In this document: positions 54,172 through 62,456 of the stretch, piece by piece
Numbering within the stretch: the first letter of the stretch is position 1
Layout of the letters: the number at the start of each line of letters is the position of its first letter
Assembly: GCF_008084905.1 (NCBI RefSeq)
Contig: NZ_VSFC01000023.1
Location: 62,001 to 126,000, forward strand
Length of the DNA stretch: 64,000 nucleotides
Reading direction: 5' to 3'
DNA from: Xanthomarina maritima
GTDB lineage: Bacteria; Bacteroidota; Bacteroidia; Flavobacteriales; Flavobacteriaceae
Position numbers and translations under genes: made by a program
The notes under the pieces: model-generated
The model's input: only the letters and a program-made list of their open reading frames with translations
What the model was told of the DNA's origin: nothing
Database searches by the model: none

Positions 54172-55011
54172 CTAGTTTCCACCAGCTTCAAGGTTTTTCA
54201 TTTCTTTTTCAATCATATCATAAAACTGATCGATTTTAGGAAGTACCACAATTCTTGTACGTCTGTTTTTTGCTCTGTTTTCAGCTGTATCATTTGGTAC
54301 TAAAGGCACATAATGACTACGTCCAGCAGCAATTAATTGAGCAGGATTTACATTTAACTCTTGTAACACTCTAATAATAGAAGTAGAACGTTTAACACTT
54401 AAATCCCAGTTGTCTAATAATGGTGGTTTGTTATAAGGTACATCATCAGTGTGTCCTTCAACCATACATTCAAAATCAGGTTTGCTATTTACTACTTTAG
54501 CAACTTTAGCAAGTACTTCTTTTGCTCTAGTTGTTACATTATAACTACCACTTTGGAAAAGTAGTTTATCTGCAATTGAGATGAAAACAACTCCTTTTTC
54601 TACATTAATTTCAATATCTGGATCGTTAATTCCAACTTCACGTTTTAAACTTGTAACTAAAGCTAATGTTACACTATCTTTTTGTGTTAAAGCATCTTGT
54701 AAACGATTTATTTTTAGCTCTTTTTCTTTGATACTTTCTAAGGTTTTCTCAACATTGCTGGCACCTTTTGCTGATAAAATAGTTAAGTTATCGTTGTTTT
54801 TACGTAAATCAGCTACTTGTTCCTCTAAAGCTTTAGCTCTTGCAGATGCAGTTGCTTTTTCTTCTAAACAAGAGTTTAATTTAACAGTTGCAGTATTTAA
54901 TAAATCTTGAGTTTCTTTTTGTTTTGCTTCTAATGAAGCATAATCTTTTTTAGATACACAAGAACCTAAAAGGAATAAGGCGAATGCACCTAGTATCATT
55001 GTTTTTTTCAT
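54172..55011 (-). CDS. OmpA/MotB-family lipoprotein with coiled coil
   Basis: The 279-residue protein has a lipoprotein signal ending LGSC and a long coiled coil (about residues 25-110, rich in Lys, Glu, Ala and Leu). The C-terminal OmpA domain (EINVEKGVVFISIADKLLF; VEGHTDDVPYNKPPLLDNWDLSVKRS; LIAAGRSHYVPLVPNDTAEN; RRTRIVVLPK) binds peptidoglycan. It should hold the outer membrane to the cell wall, or a partner with the coiled coil projecting from it. It lies alone, with a terminator downstream. Confidence 0.9.
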   Translation of the reverse strand: MKKTMILGAFALFLLGSCVSKKDYASLEAKQKETQDLLNTATVKLNSCLEEKATASARAKALEEQVADLRKNNDNLTILSAKGASNVEKTLESIKEKELKINRLQDALTQKDSVTLALVTSLKREVGINDPDIEINVEKGVVFISIADKLLFQSGSYNVTTRAKEVLAKVAKVVNSKPDFECMVEGHTDDVPYNKPPLLDNWDLSVKRSTSIIRVLQELNVNPAQLIAAGRSHYVPLVPNDTAENRAKNRRTRIVVLPKIDQFYDMIEKEMKNLEAGGN

Positions 55012-55105
55012 AATTATTTTAGTTTTTGATTGTTATTAATTAACATACCAAAATTATATAAAAGTTGAATAGAAAAGATAGGTGTTAACAAAAATTTTAA
55101 CAAAT

Positions 55106-56095
55106 TTATAAACAATTGAAATACTTGTGTTTACGAATAAAGTATTGCCAAATTATGGATGTTTTATAATAATAGTTCTTTTTCTTTTTTTGTGACCTAC
55201 GCTGCTTAAGTAATCTTGGTAAACTATTATAAAAACTAAAGTGTGCTTTTATAATTGATATAGTATGTTTTGCCTTAAATTCAAGAAGAAATTTAATTCC
55301 TGCTAGACCATCTAGAACTAATCTGATGAATACTAAAAACAATATATTTTCTTGAGCATTTTTGACTAATGTGAACAAGCTATTCCTAAAATTTAAATAA
55401 GTCTTTTTTGGATTTGTATTATTTAAGGTAGCTCCACCAACATGATATACTGTGGATGTACCAATATATTTGGTTTTATAATTTTGATTAAAAGCTTTCC
55501 AGCATAAATCTATTTCTTCCATATGTGCAAAAAAGGATTCATCAAAACCTTTTAAAGATTTAAAAACCTCTTTTCTTATAAAAAAACAAGCTCCAGAAGC
55601 CCAGAAAATATCTAAAACATCATTATATTGTTCATTATCTTTTTCAATGGTATTAAAAATACGTCCTCTACAAAACGGATACCCATATTTATCTAAAAAA
55701 CCTCCAGCTGCTCCAGCGTATTCAAAATAGGCTTTGTTTTTATAATCTAATATTTTTGGTTGAATAATAGCTGTGTCAGTTTCCTTTTCGTAAGTTTTAA
55801 GAATAGGTTCTAACCAATTTTCGCTCACCTCGACATCGCTATTTAGTAAGCAATAAATATCTTCATCAACATGTTTCAAAGCATCGTTATAGCCTTTGGC
55901 AAAACCTCCATTTTCTTGGTTTTGAATAATCTTAACCATAGGAAACGATTTTTTGATAAAAGCTACCGAGTCATCTGTAGAAGCATTATCAGCTACGTAA
56001 ATGGTTGCATCTTGTGAATATTTAATAACAGAAGGTAAGAATTGTTTAAGTAATTCTTTCCCATTCCAGTTTAATATGACGATGGCAATTTTCAT
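55106..56095 (-). CDS. Glycosyltransferase family 2
   Basis: The 329-residue GT-A fold transferase starts MKIAIVILNWNGKELLKQFL. It has IYVADNASTDDSVAFI (nucleotide-sugar and DxD neighbourhood), CLLNSDVEVSENWLEP (the DxD-like NSDVE), and ASGACFFIRKEVFKSLKGFDE with the HMEEIDLCWKAF (catalytic-base) motif. It is a rhamnosyl/ glycosyl transferase for cell-surface polysaccharides; donor and acceptor cannot be told. The C-terminal hydrophobic helix (ENILFLVFIRLVLDGLAGIKFL) may bind it to the membrane. The ATGA overlap with the next gene couples them. Confidence 0.9.
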   Translation of the reverse strand: MKIAIVILNWNGKELLKQFLPSVIKYSQDATIYVADNASTDDSVAFIKKSFPMVKIIQNQENGGFAKGYNDALKHVDEDIYCLLNSDVEVSENWLEPILKTYEKETDTAIIQPKILDYKNKAYFEYAGAAGGFLDKYGYPFCRGRIFNTIEKDNEQYNDVLDIFWASGACFFIRKEVFKSLKGFDESFFAHMEEIDLCWKAFNQNYKTKYIGTSTVYHVGGATLNNTNPKKTYLNFRNSLFTLVKNAQENILFLVFIRLVLDGLAGIKFLLEFKAKHTISIIKAHFSFYNSLPRLLKQRRSQKKKKNYYYKTSIIWQYFIRKHKYFNCL

Positions 56096-56538
56096 TTTTT
56101 ATACTCTGGAATGCTTTCTAGAAACTGATAACGTTCATTTTTTAAATCCATCTGACAATAATAATGATTAATTCCGTTAGTTACCATTAAATAGGTGGCA
56201 TTTAAAACTAAGTTATAACGCGCTATTTGATCGAATGTTTCTTGGTTTATAGTAATTTGAGGTGCTTTGCATTCAACAATTAGATGAATGGTGCCATCTG
56301 AATTAAATACTACAATATCATATCGTTTACTTAAGTTATTTACTTTTAATACTTTTTCGACATTAATTAAAGATTGAGGATATTTTTTTTCTTTAATTAA
56401 AAACTGAACACAATGTTGACGTACCCATTCTTCGGGTTGTAAAATCACAAATTTTTTACGAATACAATCGAAAATAGAAATTTTATTTTCGCTATTTTTG
56501 AATCGAAACGGAAACTTTGAAAAATTTAGCTCTTGCAT
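56092..56538 (-). CDS. HsdR-N-like (PD-(D/E)xK) small nuclease-fold protein
   Basis: The start was placed at the ATG at 56538 (MQELNFSKFPFRF). The 148-residue protein contains the core YDIVVFNSDGTIHLIVECKAPQI with Asp and Glu-x-Lys in the positions of a type I restriction enzyme HsdR N-terminal (HSDR_N_2) fold, and NQETFDQIARYNLVLNATYLMVTNG after it. No methylase, specificity or helicase genes are adjacent, so it is not a restriction system. Similar lone proteins sit beside holA in Bacteroidota. It probably cuts or only binds nucleic acid. It overlaps the start of the glycosyltransferase gene by four bases. Confidence 0.78.
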   Translation of the reverse strand: MQELNFSKFPFRFKNSENKISIFDCIRKKFVILQPEEWVRQHCVQFLIKEKKYPQSLINVEKVLKVNNLSKRYDIVVFNSDGTIHLIVECKAPQITINQETFDQIARYNLVLNATYLMVTNGINHYYCQMDLKNERYQFLESIPEYKK

Positions 56539-56647
56539 GAAGGCGTATTCAATTTTTTTCAAAGTTAATCTACTATCAACAATTACCAAATACCATTTGT
56601 GTTTTTTGGATTTATGATTTTAATTAATTTGAGCTTTATTAACAGAT

Positions 56648-57652
56648 TTGGACGAAGTTAGACAAATAGTAACAGATATTAAGAATGGTAAGTTTTATCC
56701 TATTTATTTTTTAATGGGAGAAGAGCCTTATTATATTGATAATATTTCTAAATATATTGAAAAGAATGTCCTTTCGGAAGAAGAAAAGGGATTTAACCAA
56801 ATGGTTTTATATGGACGTGATGTGACTATTGAAGATGTGGTTGGTCAAGCCAAACGTTATCCAATGATGGCAGAATTCCAAGTGGTTATTGTAAAAGAAG
56901 CTCAAGACTTATCTCGAACTATAGAAAAATTGGTTGAATATGCCGAGCAACCTCAACCTACGACAATATTAGTTATAAACTATAAGTATAAAACCATAGA
57001 TAAGCGTAAAAAATTATATAAAGCGCTTAAAAATACAGGTGTTATTTTTGAGAGTAAGAAGCTTTACGACAATCAAGTAGGAGATTGGATAAGACGTGTT
57101 TTATCTGGACAAAACTATACCATTTCTCCAAAAGCAGCTCAAATGCTGGCTGAGTTTTTAGGGACAGATTTAAGTAAGATTTCTAATGAATTAGATAAAC
57201 TTAAAATCATTCTTCCTGAAGGTACGCAAATTACTCCAGAACATATCGAGCAAAATATTGGTATTAGTAAAGACTATAATAATTTCGAATTGCAAAAAGC
57301 TGTTGGAGCCAGAGATATTTTAAAAGCTAATCAGATAATTAAATATTTTGGCGAAAACCCTAAAGATAACCCAATGGTTGTAACGGTTTCTTTGTTATAT
57401 AGTTTCTTTTCTAAATTATTGCACCTGCATGGTTTACACGATAAATCTCCTAGAAATGTTAGTTCTGCTTTAAAAATCAATCCATATTTTGCAAGCGAAT
57501 ATATTGCTGCAGCTAGAATTTACCCTATGAAAAAAGTAAGCTCTGTTATTGCTGTTTTAAGAGAGTTTGATGTTAAAAGTAAAGGTGTTGGAGCCAATGC
57601 GATACATCAAGGAGATTTACTGAAAGAGATGATGGTTAGAATTATGACATAG
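56648..57652 (+). CDS. holA: DNA polymerase III delta subunit
   Basis: HolA is the clamp-loader subunit that opens the beta clamp. The 334-residue protein has FYPIYFLMGEEPYYIDNISKYI, MVLYGRDVTIEDVVGQAKRYPMMAEFQVVIVKEA, LYKALKNTGVIFESKKLYDNQ and the DNA polymerase III delta-like AAA+ segment (AEFLGTDLSKISNELDKLKI). The start is TTG at 56648; there is no in-frame ATG ahead of MDEVRQ and the stop of the upstream stretch limits it. The length fits. It is divergent from the HsdR-N-like gene. Confidence 0.92.
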   Translation: MDEVRQIVTDIKNGKFYPIYFLMGEEPYYIDNISKYIEKNVLSEEEKGFNQMVLYGRDVTIEDVVGQAKRYPMMAEFQVVIVKEAQDLSRTIEKLVEYAEQPQPTTILVINYKYKTIDKRKKLYKALKNTGVIFESKKLYDNQVGDWIRRVLSGQNYTISPKAAQMLAEFLGTDLSKISNELDKLKIILPEGTQITPEHIEQNIGISKDYNNFELQKAVGARDILKANQIIKYFGENPKDNPMVVTVSLLYSFFSKLLHLHGLHDKSPRNVSSALKINPYFASEYIAAARIYPMKKVSSVIAVLREFDVKSKGVGANAIHQGDLLKEMMVRIMT

Positions 57653-57657
57653 AATAG

Positions 57658-58824
57658 TTAATTACTAAAATCTACTCTCACATATTCAGATTCATCAGGA
57701 GGACCAGCAAGAACTTCAATATAAGGGTTTTCAGAAATTGTCATAATAATTGATGCAAAAGTAAATCCGAAGCCATTTTCATTATTTGCTCTACAAACAG
57801 GATTATTTGCATCATCTTTTGAACGTAATGCCTCTTTTATTTGCTCTTCTGAAACTTCATTTTTGTTAGCTAACCTAGTTTCAACTGCACTAAAACGAAG
57901 ATAGCTATTAGAATTTGTAGGTTTTAACTTTTCATCTAAACTTGGACTAAATTGTTTATGCCAAGATTTCAAATCATTATTAACTATTGGATGGTTTGTA
58001 TGATATAGCGAACCATTTTCATTTAAAGGATTGTACCTAACAACTTTGTTTGCAGAGGCTTCAAAATCGTAAACTTCACCTTTAACTCCTATTATATAGT
58101 TTTGTCCTGATGCATGATTTACAGTTTGAATGAATGATAATAAGTCTTCTTTATCTGTAGAATTAATTATTCGTCTTACCACAAAAGCTACAGGTAATCC
58201 GGTTGATGATGCTTTTAATTGCATAAGTGTATTTACACAAACTCCAATTCCATCTTGATTTAAACCATTTAAAGCAATTAATCCAGGATGAGTAAGAATT
58301 AATTGTTCAGGACTGTTATCTGTTTTATTCAATCGCATTAGTACTTGAAAGCCATCTGTATAATTTTCAAGATCCATGTTTTGCGAGATATATCCAGGAT
58401 TTCCATTTCTTGCTGGCACACCTAAACTACTGCAATGGTGATTGTATAGGTTATCAATATAAACCCAAAACTCATCAAGTAAATTCAATACAAAAATATC
58501 GTTGAAATTTTGTTCAGAACCATCAGAAATTCCTTTTACTTCTTCGTAAAGTTCTGGCGTCCATTTCTTAATGGCATCATCGAATGCTGCATATTCAAAA
58601 AAATCTTTTAATACGATGTCTGCATCTTTTCCTAGAGCAGTCGACGTGTTTTTTTTCCATGCATTAACAATGTCTGCAATTTCATTTTTTAGTTTTTCAC
58701 CATGTTGCAAGCCAAGTTCATATCCAGTTCCAGAAAGTGAAATCATTTTTAATTCTCTATTTGCTTTCTGACTAAAACTCTCTAATGACAGAAGTAGTCC
58801 TATAAGTAATATGATGTTTTTCAT
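57658..58824 (-). CDS. C45-family autoproteolytic acyltransferase/hydrolase
   Basis: The 388-residue secreted protein (MKNIILLIGLLLSLESFSQ signal) resembles peptidase C45, the family of acyl-CoA:6-aminopenicillanate acyltransferase. An Ntn-hydrolase nucleophile Cys is likely in NHHCSSLGVPA, after which autoprocessing would occur. GNPGYISQNMDLEN, LTHPGLIALNGLNQDGIGVCVNTL and QNYIIGVKGEVYDFEASA follow in the order of the family. Targets in bacteria are amides of unknown kind. The stop codon lies 5 bp from the end of holA, convergent. Confidence 0.82.
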   Translation of the reverse strand: MKNIILLIGLLLSLESFSQKANRELKMISLSGTGYELGLQHGEKLKNEIADIVNAWKKNTSTALGKDADIVLKDFFEYAAFDDAIKKWTPELYEEVKGISDGSEQNFNDIFVLNLLDEFWVYIDNLYNHHCSSLGVPARNGNPGYISQNMDLENYTDGFQVLMRLNKTDNSPEQLILTHPGLIALNGLNQDGIGVCVNTLMQLKASSTGLPVAFVVRRIINSTDKEDLLSFIQTVNHASGQNYIIGVKGEVYDFEASANKVVRYNPLNENGSLYHTNHPIVNNDLKSWHKQFSPSLDEKLKPTNSNSYLRFSAVETRLANKNEVSEEQIKEALRSKDDANNPVCRANNENGFGFTFASIIMTISENPYIEVLAGPPDESEYVRVDFSN

Positions 58825-58841
58825 TTCTAAAGTTTGTTTTA

Positions 58842-59255
58842 TTATTTATACATTATTGCAAGTTTTCCACCAATATAAGCCATAGGAATATATGCACCTA
58901 CAATATCAAGTATTGAAAACCAAGTTGGTGCAGGCAGCATTATAACACTTGCAATCCCTCCAATTAAGAATAAGACACCAATTGCCATGGCAAATGTCAT
59001 TTTACTAGTTGCAGCAATTTTTGCAGCAATTAGAGCTCCTACAAATGTCCCCATAGCATGTGCTAAAAATGGAAATATAAAATGCCTTGGTTGAAATAAA
59101 TGCATAGATTCTTTGAGTCCTTCGGTAGTCGTGTTGTCTACACCTTCGGGAAGCGGTATAACAGAGCCACTTATGGTAATTAATGCCATATTTACAATGC
59201 TGCCAGCTACAAGTCCAGCTACAATTGCTAATATGTTTTTTACTGTAGAATTCAT
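58842..59255 (-). CDS. Small integral membrane protein, four predicted helices
   Basis: The 137-residue protein has four hydrophobic segments: NILAIVAGLVAGSIVNMALI, FIFPFLAHAMGTFVGALIAA, MTFAMAIGVLFLIGGIASVI and WFSILDIVGAYIPMAYIGGK. There is no lipobox or known motif. It looks like a general inner-membrane protein of flavobacteria, co-directional with the C45 gene and separated by 17 bp, so it may be co-transcribed. No function is assigned. Confidence 0.7.
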   Translation of the reverse strand: MNSTVKNILAIVAGLVAGSIVNMALITISGSVIPLPEGVDNTTTEGLKESMHLFQPRHFIFPFLAHAMGTFVGALIAAKIAATSKMTFAMAIGVLFLIGGIASVIMLPAPTWFSILDIVGAYIPMAYIGGKLAIMYK

Positions 59256-59414
59256 GGTTGTAAAATATATTTAAGCAGGAAGTTTTTGTAATGGGTAATA
59301 CTAAGATAGTTAAAAGAATTGAAGCTAAAGTATTTAGATTTATTTAGTTGTCATTTTCTGAAGGTCAACTTTAAAAATTTGCATCATTTTTTGGTGAAAA
59401 TATGAATTATTAAT

Positions 59415-59876
59415 TTATAAGTATTGTTTTTGGGTTCCATAGGTTTTAAAGCCTAATTTACTATAAAGAATCTCAGTTTTTTCGTTGGTGGTAAGGACAT
59501 TAATTTCAATTTGTTCTATTTCTGAAATTTTAAATGCTTCTCGTAATGTTTTTCTAATAATTTTTGAACCGATTTGCTGTCCTTGAAATTCGGATTTTAC
59601 ATATACTTGAATGATGCGTCCACGATGTTTTGTCTTTTCAGCCACATATCTGTTAAACCCTGAAATACCTATTAAAGAATCTTTATAGAAGGCTCCTATT
59701 ACAAAATTGTTAATGTCTTGAAGTTCAATATAGGATTGAAAAAAGGAAGATGTTATTTTAGATTCACTCTTATAGCTTGAACCAAAATTCTTTGGGAATT
59801 TTTTTAAACTTTCCAATCTAATTTCTCTATATAAGTTAGATTCATTTGCTTTAAGTTTTCTAAATTGTAAATCCAT
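59415..59876 (-). CDS. GNAT-family N-acetyltransferase
   Basis: The 153-residue cytoplasmic protein has the GNAT core: RGRIIQVYVKSEFQGQQIGSKIIRKTLREAF, with the acetyl-CoA-binding QGQQIGS segment. It ends in EIEQIEINVLTTNEKTEILYSKLGFKTYGTQKQYL, the usual final strand. Acceptor unknown. It follows the 158-residue hypothetical gene by 16 bp on the same strand, probably one operon. Confidence 0.88.
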   Translation of the reverse strand: MDLQFRKLKANESNLYREIRLESLKKFPKNFGSSYKSESKITSSFFQSYIELQDINNFVIGAFYKDSLIGISGFNRYVAEKTKHRGRIIQVYVKSEFQGQQIGSKIIRKTLREAFKISEIEQIEINVLTTNEKTEILYSKLGFKTYGTQKQYL

Positions 59877-59892
59877 TTTTAATCTTTAAAAA

Positions 59893-60369
59893 TTAATCAA
59901 CTAATTCTTCTAATTCTATATTATAATCGTATTGCAAATCTTCATGCAAGGTTGCCACTATTTTTTTGATGTTTAAAATCTGTCTTTCATATATATTAGT
60001 TAATGTCACGTTCCATTTAATAGATGGTTCAAAATCTTTAAGTCTATTACAAAAATAGAGTAGGAGTTCTACTTCGGTTTCCTTTTTAAGCGAATATCTA
60101 GCATACTTTTTAATATTACGTAATATCTTTCGAACACTTTTTTTAATGTAGAAATAGCTATCCGTATTTATAGATTCAAATTGTTTATCTAATTCTTGTT
60201 TAACTGTTTTGATATAATCAGACTCGTTATGAGATTCAAATAATAAATAGGTGAGAAGCTCTTTGTTTTCTTTTTTAAATTTAGATAATCGCAGACATAA
60301 TTCCATAAGTTCTTCAGAAGAACGATGTTGTAATTCTTTTTTTATAGTAACTACAGAAACGGCTTTCAT
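59893..60369 (-). CDS. Hypothetical helical cytoplasmic protein
   Basis: The 158-residue protein is rich in Lys, Leu and Glu and looks all-helical (SSEELMELCLRLSKFKKEN, SVRKILRNIKKYARYSL, TLTNIYERQILNIKKIVATL). I recognise no domain but similar small proteins recur in Bacteroidota. It lies two bases from the DoxX stop and 16 bases from the GNAT gene, on the same strand. Confidence 0.6.
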   Translation of the reverse strand: MKAVSVVTIKKELQHRSSEELMELCLRLSKFKKENKELLTYLLFESHNESDYIKTVKQELDKQFESINTDSYFYIKKSVRKILRNIKKYARYSLKKETEVELLLYFCNRLKDFEPSIKWNVTLTNIYERQILNIKKIVATLHEDLQYDYNIELEELVD

Positions 60370-60371
60370 AT

Positions 60372-60749
60372 TTATTTTTTGTTATCTATGGCATATTTTC
60401 CAGGTCCAGCTAGAAAAATAACTACAAAACCAACAAGATATAATAGCGCTTTTTCTTTTGTGCCAAAATCATCTTGCATATGCACTATAAAAGCAGCTAC
60501 AAACATGGTTATGGCTACTGGAATTGCAGCTATTTTTGTTTTAAAACCTATAATGATGAAAATTGGAGCAACTACTTCTCCTATTAATGTAAGAATTAAA
60601 GACAAGGTTGGTCCAACACCAATTGGGTCTCCAAATTCTATTGGGCTTGTAAAAAGACGCTCTATTTTTGGAATACCATGTGCTAGCATCATTCCTGAAA
60701 TAGATATACGTAAAATAGCTAAGGCTAAGTCTGTGAAATTTTTAGTCAT
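60372..60749 (-). CDS. DoxX-family membrane protein
   Basis: The 125-residue protein has four transmembrane stretches (LALAILRISISGMMLAHGI, SLILTLIGEVVAPIFIIIG, IAAIPVAITMFVAAFIVH, LYLVGFVVIFLAGPGKYAID) in the DoxX pattern, starting LRISISGMMLAHGIPKIE and ending GPGKYAID. Such proteins act as subunits or chaperones in quinone-linked and thiosulfate-oxidising complexes, or are of unknown role. It sits between the small hypothetical gene and the methyltransferase gene, with 9 bp to the latter. Confidence 0.87.
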   Translation of the reverse strand: MTKNFTDLALAILRISISGMMLAHGIPKIERLFTSPIEFGDPIGVGPTLSLILTLIGEVVAPIFIIIGFKTKIAAIPVAITMFVAAFIVHMQDDFGTKEKALLYLVGFVVIFLAGPGKYAIDNKK

Positions 60750-60758
60750 ATAATGGAT

Positions 60759-62369
60759 TTAATTTTGAGTTCCTTTTAATAAATTAATACTTACTGTTGC
60801 CAGATTGTTATCTGGAAATTTTGAAAAATAACGCTCGTCTGGATGCAATCCAGCTTCTTTAGCAATGCTTTTAAATACATCTATTTCAAGTATGTACTGG
60901 TCGCTAAAACCATGAGTCGCATCATAAGCTGTTGCTGCTGTTTTACCTAAATTACTGGCAGTTAATTCTGGATTTATGGTGTGTAATTCTATAATTAACA
61001 ATCCGAATTTTTCCACAAAAGGTTTCCATTTTTGTAAATGTTCTAAAAGCGAATCTTCAACTAAATTATTGTTTAAACGCTTTCCTTGAAAGGCATAAGC
61101 TCCTGTTGAAAGACTAGTTCTATTTGTTTTTGTTTTTGTTTTTGGTTCTTCCCAAATCCGATTATGGTCTAAAAAAGTTCTTACGTTAAGTAAATCTTTT
61201 AAATCTATATTGTAATCTTCTTTTAAGTCTTTAGACAATAGGTCTGGTCTGCCAATGTCTCCCCAAATGACTTTTGCCCAAATATCTGCTTTTATTAAAT
61301 TGGCTCTGGTTACTTTTAAAGCTGCTTGGTTAAAATCTGCTCCAACCAATAGAAGTGGATGTTCTTCAAGCATATTCCCTCTTAAAGTTTGGTGTTCAAT
61401 CACATCGAAAATATGTTGAATAAAGGCTCCATTGCCACAACCCATATCTAATATACCTTTTGGTTGCTCGTCTATAGGTTTATTGAAAAGTTCTATAACC
61501 ACCTGATCGACAATTTTAAAATAAGTAGTATGTGCTCCACCTGAACCCCAAACATTCATTTCACGATGCACATGTTTTTCTGTATCGTTTGGCGATTCTG
61601 TTTTTAGAATCAATGGATTTCCAAAAAAAAGTTCATCTAAGGCTAAAAATGTTGGTAAATAGGAAACTGTAACTCCATATGCTGAAGCTCGCTTAGCAAA
61701 AAATAAACCTTCATCTGTAAATTGATAGGTGTTTTTCTTTTTTTTAAACCATCCTAAATAAGAAAAGAAATCTAATATTTTTTTGAAACTTTCAGGGTTT
61801 TTATGATATTCTTCAGCAGTAAAAGATGCTTCCATAAAATATTTATGAAATAAGCCATTGACACCAAGTAAAACAATTATAGGACCGACAATACATCCTT
61901 CAATATGTTTTAAAATTTGATACTCAATGTCACTTTCATCTGCTAATCCAAAGCTTTTTTCATATTTTTTAAAAATACGTTCTAGAGCTATAAAAGCATC
62001 ACTTCCAATACGTTCTTCTGGGAATTTTTCAGAATAAGAAAGTAACTTAACAGCATCTTCATATAAAGGAATGAGCTGAAATGCTTCTTTACTGTTTTTA
62101 TTTATTTCATATGAAACAGTATTAGTACTATTATCTAAATGTTGAATTAGCCAACCTTGAGAGCATAATATTCTTAATGCCACGTTTAAATAACCTTCAT
62201 TGGCTTTAAAATGAGAAGTTAACTCTTTTAAAGACGCTTTTTTGTTTTTAAGAATGTAATCTAAAACACCTTTTTTGTAAAGTGAATATGCTGTGGTTGC
62301 AGTTACTAAGCCATCTAGATGTCTAAAAATAGTGCCACGAAGTTGCTCTTTATCTTGTTTTGTTAGCAT
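60759..62369 (-). CDS. Two-winged-helix SAM-dependent methyltransferase (AprA/MT2-like)
   Basis: The 536-residue protein has two winged-helix parts (about 1-80: VTATTAYSLYKKGVLDYIL, LTSHFKANEGYLNVALRIL; and near 165-235: FFSYLGWFKKKKNTYQFTDEG). A class I methyltransferase core follows from about residue 300, with the SAM-binding ILDMGCGNGAFIQHIF and VGADFNQAAL. The layout resembles AprA-type methyltransferases of polyketide start units, but this is a stand-alone enzyme and no PKS is nearby. A hexamer (GTTTTT) repeat at 61124-61144 encodes KTKTKT in a variable loop. It is next to DoxX on one strand. Confidence 0.78.
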   Translation of the reverse strand: MLTKQDKEQLRGTIFRHLDGLVTATTAYSLYKKGVLDYILKNKKASLKELTSHFKANEGYLNVALRILCSQGWLIQHLDNSTNTVSYEINKNSKEAFQLIPLYEDAVKLLSYSEKFPEERIGSDAFIALERIFKKYEKSFGLADESDIEYQILKHIEGCIVGPIIVLLGVNGLFHKYFMEASFTAEEYHKNPESFKKILDFFSYLGWFKKKKNTYQFTDEGLFFAKRASAYGVTVSYLPTFLALDELFFGNPLILKTESPNDTEKHVHREMNVWGSGGAHTTYFKIVDQVVIELFNKPIDEQPKGILDMGCGNGAFIQHIFDVIEHQTLRGNMLEEHPLLLVGADFNQAALKVTRANLIKADIWAKVIWGDIGRPDLLSKDLKEDYNIDLKDLLNVRTFLDHNRIWEEPKTKTKTNRTSLSTGAYAFQGKRLNNNLVEDSLLEHLQKWKPFVEKFGLLIIELHTINPELTASNLGKTAATAYDATHGFSDQYILEIDVFKSIAKEAGLHPDERYFSKFPDNNLATVSINLLKGTQN

Positions 62370-62400
62370 GCATGTGTTGTTAGTTTATAAATATAATAAA

Positions 62401-62434
62401 AAAGACCTCACTGTTTAAAACGAATGAGGTCTTT
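62401..62434 (-). terminator. Rho-independent terminator of the E1 dehydrogenase gene
   Basis: AAAGACCTCA at 62401-62410 pairs with TGAGGTCTTT at 62425-62434 (10 bp, 14-base loop). On the minus strand the stem is followed by a T-run, 23 bp past the E1 stop codon. Confidence 0.8.
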
Positions 62435-62456
62435 AATGTTTTATAAATTGTAATTT

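Noticed and set aside
56092-56538. Restriction-modification system
   Set aside because: The HsdR-N-like protein lacks helicase, methylase and specificity partners within 5 kb on either side, so I kept only a small nuclease-fold call.
60379-60753. Plus-strand ORF of 124 codons opposite the DoxX gene
   Set aside because: It mirrors the four membrane helices of DoxX and begins and ends at the same places. A hydrophobic protein in one frame often gives a hydrophobic antisense frame.
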